A stretch of 28,999 bases of DNA from JAAYLC01 sp035654795. Its GTDB lineage: Bacteria; Bacteroidota; Bacteroidia; Flavobacteriales; Flavobacteriaceae. The translations under genes and the position numbers were made by a program. Location of the stretch: assembly GCA_035654795.1 (NCBI GenBank), contig DASRWC010000068.1:1-28999 (forward strand), in the 5' to 3' direction. Below the pieces are notes generated by a model, which was given only the letters and a program-made list of their open reading frames with translations, searched no databases and was not told the DNA's origin. This document shows positions 25,719 to 28,999 of the stretch, in pieces (the stretch's first letter is position 1; the number at the start of each line of letters is the position of its first letter).

Positions 25719-25748
25719 CAAAGATATTACGTGATATACAAACTACAA
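25719..25748 (-). promoter_or_regulatory. Promoter of the hydrolase-transglycosylase unit
   Basis: On the minus strand TTG (25746-25748), 19 nt spacer, then TATCTTTG (25719-25726), a perfect Bacteroidetes promoter. The predicted start near 25712 leaves a leader of about 47 nt before the ATG at 25665. A second, imperfect AATCTTTG lies nearer to the gene. Confidence 0.5.
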
Positions 25749-25838
25749 TCAGTAATCTCTCTTCAATTAATATACATTTTACTTACTCTCATGCTGCTGC
25801 TTGAGAACTTACTGTAAAAGAAATAAAATTTTATAGGA

Positions 25839-26135
25839 ATGGATTTGGTTGAAATCACTGACAACGAATTTTTAAGACAATTTGAATTGAACATTGAGGG
25901 ACAACTTGCTCGCATTGAATATTCTCTTCAAGAGCGAAAAATTTTTCTCACTAAATTTGATATGTCCGACGAACTTATTGCCGATGGATATAAAGAGCCG
26001 TTCATTGAAGCCGTTTTCAATGAAGTTCGAGAAAGAGGGATTAGTTTAGTTCCTACAAGTCCTGAAATTGCAGGTTTTATGCGGGCCAACAGAAGAAAAT
26101 ATAAGGAATTACTCCCCGTTGGCATTAATCTGTAG
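25839..26135 (+). CDS. Small GNAT-like protein (YjdJ/NATD1 type) with altered CoA loop
   Basis: A 98-residue single-domain protein resembling the short GNAT family (YjdJ/NATD1). It has the pattern FELNIEGQLARIEYSL, then KIFLTKFDMSDELIADG, a helix, and ISLVPTSPEIAGFMRANRRKYKELL. In active members the acetyl-CoA loop reads like GKGIGSAL; here it is ADGYKEPFI (48-56), with the second Gly replaced by Lys52 and a Pro54 added. The family Cys in the following strand is replaced by Thr-Ser (73-74). Acetyltransferase activity is therefore doubtful. It stands alone on the plus strand, and its stop codon lies inside a hairpin shared with mtaB. Confidence 0.7.
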   Translation: MDLVEITDNEFLRQFELNIEGQLARIEYSLQERKIFLTKFDMSDELIADGYKEPFIEAVFNEVRERGISLVPTSPEIAGFMRANRRKYKELLPVGINL

Positions 26136-26164
26136 TGCCGGAACAACCTTAAGCCGGCACTACA
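26131..26164. terminator. Perfect hairpin shared by two convergent gene ends
   Basis: Arms TGTAGTGCCGG (26131-26141) and CCGGCACTACA (26154-26164) form an 11-bp perfect stem with a 12-nt loop. The left arm contains the stop codon of the GNAT-like gene; the right arm is inside the last codons of mtaB. Neither strand has a T run after the stem, so it is either a U-less terminator or a 3-prime end stabiliser for both transcripts. Confidence 0.55.
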
Positions 26165-27489
26165 TCAGTGGCATATTCAAATCGCACCAGGCCGTCATTA
26201 TCAATCTTGGTGAGTGTGATCTGATGTAGTGTATTCACTAATTCGGGATTCCACGGTGCTTTTACTTTCACATAATTCTCCGTAAATCCGTGAATGTACC
26301 CTTGCTTATTTTCGCCTTCAAAAAGAACAGTATGTGTAGTTCCTATCTGACTTTCGTAGAAAGCACGTCGTTTTTTCACTGAAAGTCCGCGTAACATTTT
26401 GCTTCGCTTGTTTCGCACTTTCATAGGTACTACCCCATCCATTTCTGCAGCTAACGTATTATCTCTTTCAGAATAAGTAAACACATGGAGATAGGAAATA
26501 TCGAGTTCATTTAAGAAATTATAGGTTTCCAAGAAATGTTCATCCGTCTCTCCCGGGAACCCAACAATTACATCGACACCGATACATGCATCCGGCATAA
26601 GTGATTTTATCTGCGTAACGCGCTCTACATAAAGCTCACGCATATAGCGACGACGCATCAGTTTCAGAATAGCATTGCTTCCACTTTGTAACGGAATGTG
26701 GAAATGAGGCACAAATGTTCGGGATGTCGCAATAAAAGCAATGGTTTCATCTTTCAACAGATTCGGCTCTATGGAAGAAATACGTAATCTCTCTATGCCT
26801 TCCACTTCATCAAGAGCCTGAACAAGTTCAAAAAATGTATGTTCATGCTTTTTGTTTCCAAATTCGCCTTTTCCATAGTCCCCAATATTCACTCCGGTAA
26901 GTACAATTTCTTTGATTCCCTGAGCAGAAATATCCTTGGCATTTTTCAGTACATTTTCTAAGGTATCACTTCTGGAAATCCCGCGAGCTAACGGAATTGT
27001 ACAGTAGGTACATTTGTAATCGCATCCGTCCTGAACTTTTAAAAATGCACGGGTTCTATCACCTAAGGAATAGGATCCAACATAAAAGTCAGCTTCTTCT
27101 ATTTCGCATGAATGAACCTCTCCAAAATCATTTTTAGATAGATCATTCAGGTAATCCGTAATCTTAAATTTCTCAGTAGCTCCAAGCACCAAATCCACTC
27201 CGTCCACATCTGCCAGTTCGTGTGGTTTTAATTGAGCATAACAACCAATGGCAGCCACAAAGGCTTTGGGATTTACCTGTTGTGCTTGCCGAACAATGGT
27301 CTTGAATTTTTTATCGGCATTGTCAGTAACAGAGCAAGTGTTGATTACATATATATCTGCTACTTGATCAAACTCTACACGTTCAAACCCCTCGTCCTCG
27401 AAAGTACGTGCAATGGTCGAAGTCTCACTGAAATTAAGTTTACACCCAAGGGTGTAAAATGCCACTTTCTTCCTGGTATCCATACTCAT
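26149..27489 (-). CDS. mtaB: tRNA t6A37 methylthiotransferase MtaB
   Basis: A radical-SAM enzyme that adds a methylthio group to t6A at position 37 of tRNAs reading ANN codons. The 446-residue protein shows the three family domains. The UPF0004 domain has Cys16 (GCKLNFSE), Cys52 (NTCSV) and Cys83 (IGCYAQ) for the auxiliary cluster. The radical-SAM core has Cys156, Cys160 and Cys163 (DGCDYKCTYCTIP), with the downstream motifs VLTGVNIGDYG and IPLQSGSNAILKLMRRRY. A C-terminal TRAM domain occupies about 380-440. The NxxE-type GCKLNFSE signature favours MtaB over MiaB and RimO. A Met two codons in (MDTRKK) is an alternative start. The end of the gene lies in the hairpin at 26131-26164. Confidence 0.94.
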   Translation of the reverse strand: MSMDTRKKVAFYTLGCKLNFSETSTIARTFEDEGFERVEFDQVADIYVINTCSVTDNADKKFKTIVRQAQQVNPKAFVAAIGCYAQLKPHELADVDGVDLVLGATEKFKITDYLNDLSKNDFGEVHSCEIEEADFYVGSYSLGDRTRAFLKVQDGCDYKCTYCTIPLARGISRSDTLENVLKNAKDISAQGIKEIVLTGVNIGDYGKGEFGNKKHEHTFFELVQALDEVEGIERLRISSIEPNLLKDETIAFIATSRTFVPHFHIPLQSGSNAILKLMRRRYMRELYVERVTQIKSLMPDACIGVDVIVGFPGETDEHFLETYNFLNELDISYLHVFTYSERDNTLAAEMDGVVPMKVRNKRSKMLRGLSVKKRRAFYESQIGTTHTVLFEGENKQGYIHGFTENYVKVKAPWNPELVNTLHQITLTKIDNDGLVRFEYATDVVPA

Positions 27490-27502
27490 ACAATTTGGGG
27501 TG

Positions 27503-27510
27503 CAAAGATA
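27503..27510 (-). promoter_or_regulatory. -7 box of the mtaB promoter
   Basis: On the minus strand this reads TATCTTTG, a perfect TAnnTTTG, running on into CACCCC, about 14 nt before the mtaB ATG. No good -33 box is visible 17-22 nt upstream. The rest of the 203-bp gap between mtaB and apbE (27490-27692) holds no recognised gene and no convincing terminator for apbE. Confidence 0.45.
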
Positions 27511-27692
27511 CTAAAGAGTTGTCAGATCTGATATTTAAAGGTTAGTCTTTAGTGGATTATGTGGACAAAAGCGCTGCTTCACCTATGTTTTAGCAACAAT
27601 ACTCAAGCGATGACTCCCACTAAAAAAGGGAATTTTAAGCAGATGAAACGCGGATGTTGTGTTGACAAAAAGATGACAAGAAGATTGATCTT

Positions 27693-28697
27693 TTACGGCA
27701 TGCGCTTCTTGAATCCGTCTGTCACATAAATTCCATCGGACCCATCCGGATTAATATAGGTAAGATACACCTCTACTCCATCAATCTCGCTGACGAAATT
27801 CTTAGTCATCTCAAGCCCCATGGCCATAAAAGAAGTGGCGTAAGCATCAGCTTCGGCACAAGTAGGGGCAATGACCGTAGCACTTGTTACATCGCTCATT
27901 ACCGCCGAACCATTTAACGGATTTATAGTATGCACATATTTTTTTCCGGAGAGGGAATCAACCCGAAATTTGCGGTAATTTCCGGAAGCTGCCATGCCTT
28001 CATTAGACAGATGTACAGTTGCATCATACGAGCGGTTTTCTAGATCAGAATCCGGTTTTTCAATTCCAACTGTCCATTTATTCTTTTTTTCAGGATTCTC
28101 GCCTTTGGCAAGTATCTCACCCCCAACTTCTATAAGATAATCTGAAATTCCTATTTTGTCTAAATATCTGCCTATGTAGTCTACCCCCAATCCTTTGGCA
28201 ATAGCGTTGAAATCAAAATATATTTCAGGATATTCTTTGGAGATCGTTCCGTCTTCATTTAGCTTCACTTTATGGAAACCGACGTATTGCAACAGTGAAT
28301 CAAGCCTATTATCATCAATGTTTTTTAAAGGTTTTTCTTCGCCAAAGCCATAAGCATTCCGTAAAACACCTATAGTGGGATCAAAATATCCCGCTGTTTC
28401 TACGTTGATTCGTTCAGAAAGCTTAAAGACCTCTTTAAAAAAATCATCAACAACCACAGTTGTATCTCCCTTGTTGATTCTTGAAATATCACTTTTCTCC
28501 ATATAAGTAGAAGCCGATTTATTTATGGCCTCAACTATTGAGTCAATAGCTTTTTGAACCTTTACCGGTTCAGAACCGTAATAAGTGATATGGTATGTAG
28601 TGCCAAAAGCAGAGCCTTCTATAAACCTGAGTTTGTCGGTTTCCTCTTCACATGCTAAAAAAAATATAGCCACAGCGACAAGTAGAAGTTTTTTCAT
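27693..28697 (-). CDS. apbE: FAD:protein FMN transferase (ApbE), lipoprotein
   Basis: Attaches FMN covalently to Thr or Ser of target flavoproteins, chiefly NqrB and NqrC of the Na+-translocating NADH:quinone reductase. A 334-residue protein with a lipoprotein signal ending FLA-Cys16. Family motifs in order: FGTTYHITYY (31-40), a fold opening with STYMEKSDISRIN, FDPTIGVL (105-112), DFNAIAKGLGVDYIG (162-176), EVGGEILAKG (190-199), VHTINPLNG with His256, and the metal-binding Asp284 and Thr288 (ADAYAT) followed by SFMAMG. The ATG overlaps the stop of the upstream gene by four bases (ATGA), indicating translational coupling. The upstream partner and my recollection of flavobacterial genomes suggest that the nqr genes lie just beyond the right edge. 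Confidence 0.95.
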   Translation of the reverse strand: MKKLLLVAVAIFFLACEEETDKLRFIEGSAFGTTYHITYYGSEPVKVQKAIDSIVEAINKSASTYMEKSDISRINKGDTTVVVDDFFKEVFKLSERINVETAGYFDPTIGVLRNAYGFGEEKPLKNIDDNRLDSLLQYVGFHKVKLNEDGTISKEYPEIYFDFNAIAKGLGVDYIGRYLDKIGISDYLIEVGGEILAKGENPEKKNKWTVGIEKPDSDLENRSYDATVHLSNEGMAASGNYRKFRVDSLSGKKYVHTINPLNGSAVMSDVTSATVIAPTCAEADAYATSFMAMGLEMTKNFVSEIDGVEVYLTYINPDGSDGIYVTDGFKKRMP

Positions 28698-28999
28698 TCT
28701 ATTTCTATTAATCCGTTATAAACGAGTGTATAATCCTCATTTTTGAGCACCGGTTTTCCAAAATCAGATCCGTGTCCTAATCCCACTCCTGCGTAGAAGG
28801 TGCGGGCATTAAATTTTTTGGCATGTTTTTGTACCCTCTTCATCAAATCCAGATCATAATCTTCGGCAGTCTCCGGAAAAGCGATGGCGCGGACAACAAT
28901 AAAATTCAATTTCTTGTCTTTCAACGCCACAAATTGCGGATCCTTTTTTAACTGAGAATTTACTCCTAGAAATTCATAACCCGCTGCCTCAAGTTCCTC
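28694..28999 (-). CDS. Conserved short protein associated with Nqr genes (5-prime end outside window)
   Basis: The frame is open from the window edge to the stop at 28694, giving 101 visible residues starting EELEAAGYEFLGVNSQLKK. The GTG at 28928-28930 is internal and not the start. The visible part has KLNFIVVRAIAFPETAEDYD and HAKKFNARTFYAGVGLGHGSDFGKPVLKNEDYTLVYNGLIEIE, a compact alpha/beta domain with no Cys, no signal and no membrane helix. I recall similar proteins of about 115 residues next to nqrF and apbE in Flavobacteriia, sometimes labelled NqrF although they lack ferredoxin and FAD motifs. It is translationally coupled to apbE. True function is unknown. Confidence 0.6.
   Translation of the reverse strand, partial: EELEAAGYEFLGVNSQLKKDPQFVALKDKKLNFIVVRAIAFPETAEDYDLDLMKRVQKHAKKFNARTFYAGVGLGHGSDFGKPVLKNEDYTLVYNGLIEIE

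Overview
The window looks like chromosome from a marine or freshwater member of the Bacteroidetes, most likely class Flavobacteriia. The evidence is a Por/type IX C-terminal sorting domain, many short lipoprotein signals ending in Cys, Bacteroidetes-type promoters (TAnnTTTG at -7, TTG or TTTG at -33), no clear Shine-Dalgarno sites, a bacterial alpha-2-macroglobulin with flavobacterial features, a 950-residue CarB, and ApbE beside a short protein that often accompanies Na+-NQR genes in this group. I see no phage, insertion sequence, tRNA, rRNA or CRISPR array. Gene order and base composition look chromosomal.

Layout. 1-420: edge region with a possible gene start and the terminator of pepD. 420-8689 (minus): PepD dipeptidase, a giant alpha-2-macroglobulin lipoprotein with an intact CLEQ thioester, and an isoaspartyl peptidase/asparaginase lipoprotein, together a peptide-handling and envelope-defence set. 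8825-10712 (plus): 3-hydroxyanthranilate dioxygenase, a Crp/Fnr-family regulator, and a c-type-heme (DUF3365/Tll0287-like) lipoprotein. 10738-17043 (minus): a five-gene efflux operon in the order TolC, membrane fusion protein, RND pump, PII-like protein, DUF2892 membrane protein, ending in a directional terminator. 17254-19160: RmuC and a convergent T9SS-secreted protein with a degenerate cupredoxin domain. 19222-22339 (minus): carB and rpmH. 22625-24009 (plus): a TPR membrane protein and a secreted thioredoxin-fold protein without active-site cysteines. 24050-25665 (minus): MltD-like lytic transglycosylase and an alpha/beta hydrolase. 25839-26135 (plus): a small GNAT-like protein. 26149-28999 (minus): MtaB, ApbE and a partial Nqr-associated protein.

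The most interesting part is 9.4-17.1 kb. The promoter of the efflux operon lacks a good -33 box. It carries instead a perfect palindrome (AGTAAC-CTAT-GTTACT) centred about 42 bp upstream of the predicted start, the classic class II activator position for Crp/Fnr proteins. The recognition helix of the Crp/Fnr protein encoded next door keeps the Arg residues of E. coli CRP but replaces the Glu with Val, and the palindrome differs from the CRP half-site at the base that this Glu reads. I therefore propose a local regulon: a Crp/Fnr sensor with a heme lipoprotein, controlling an RND pump that may be gated by a PII-like protein.
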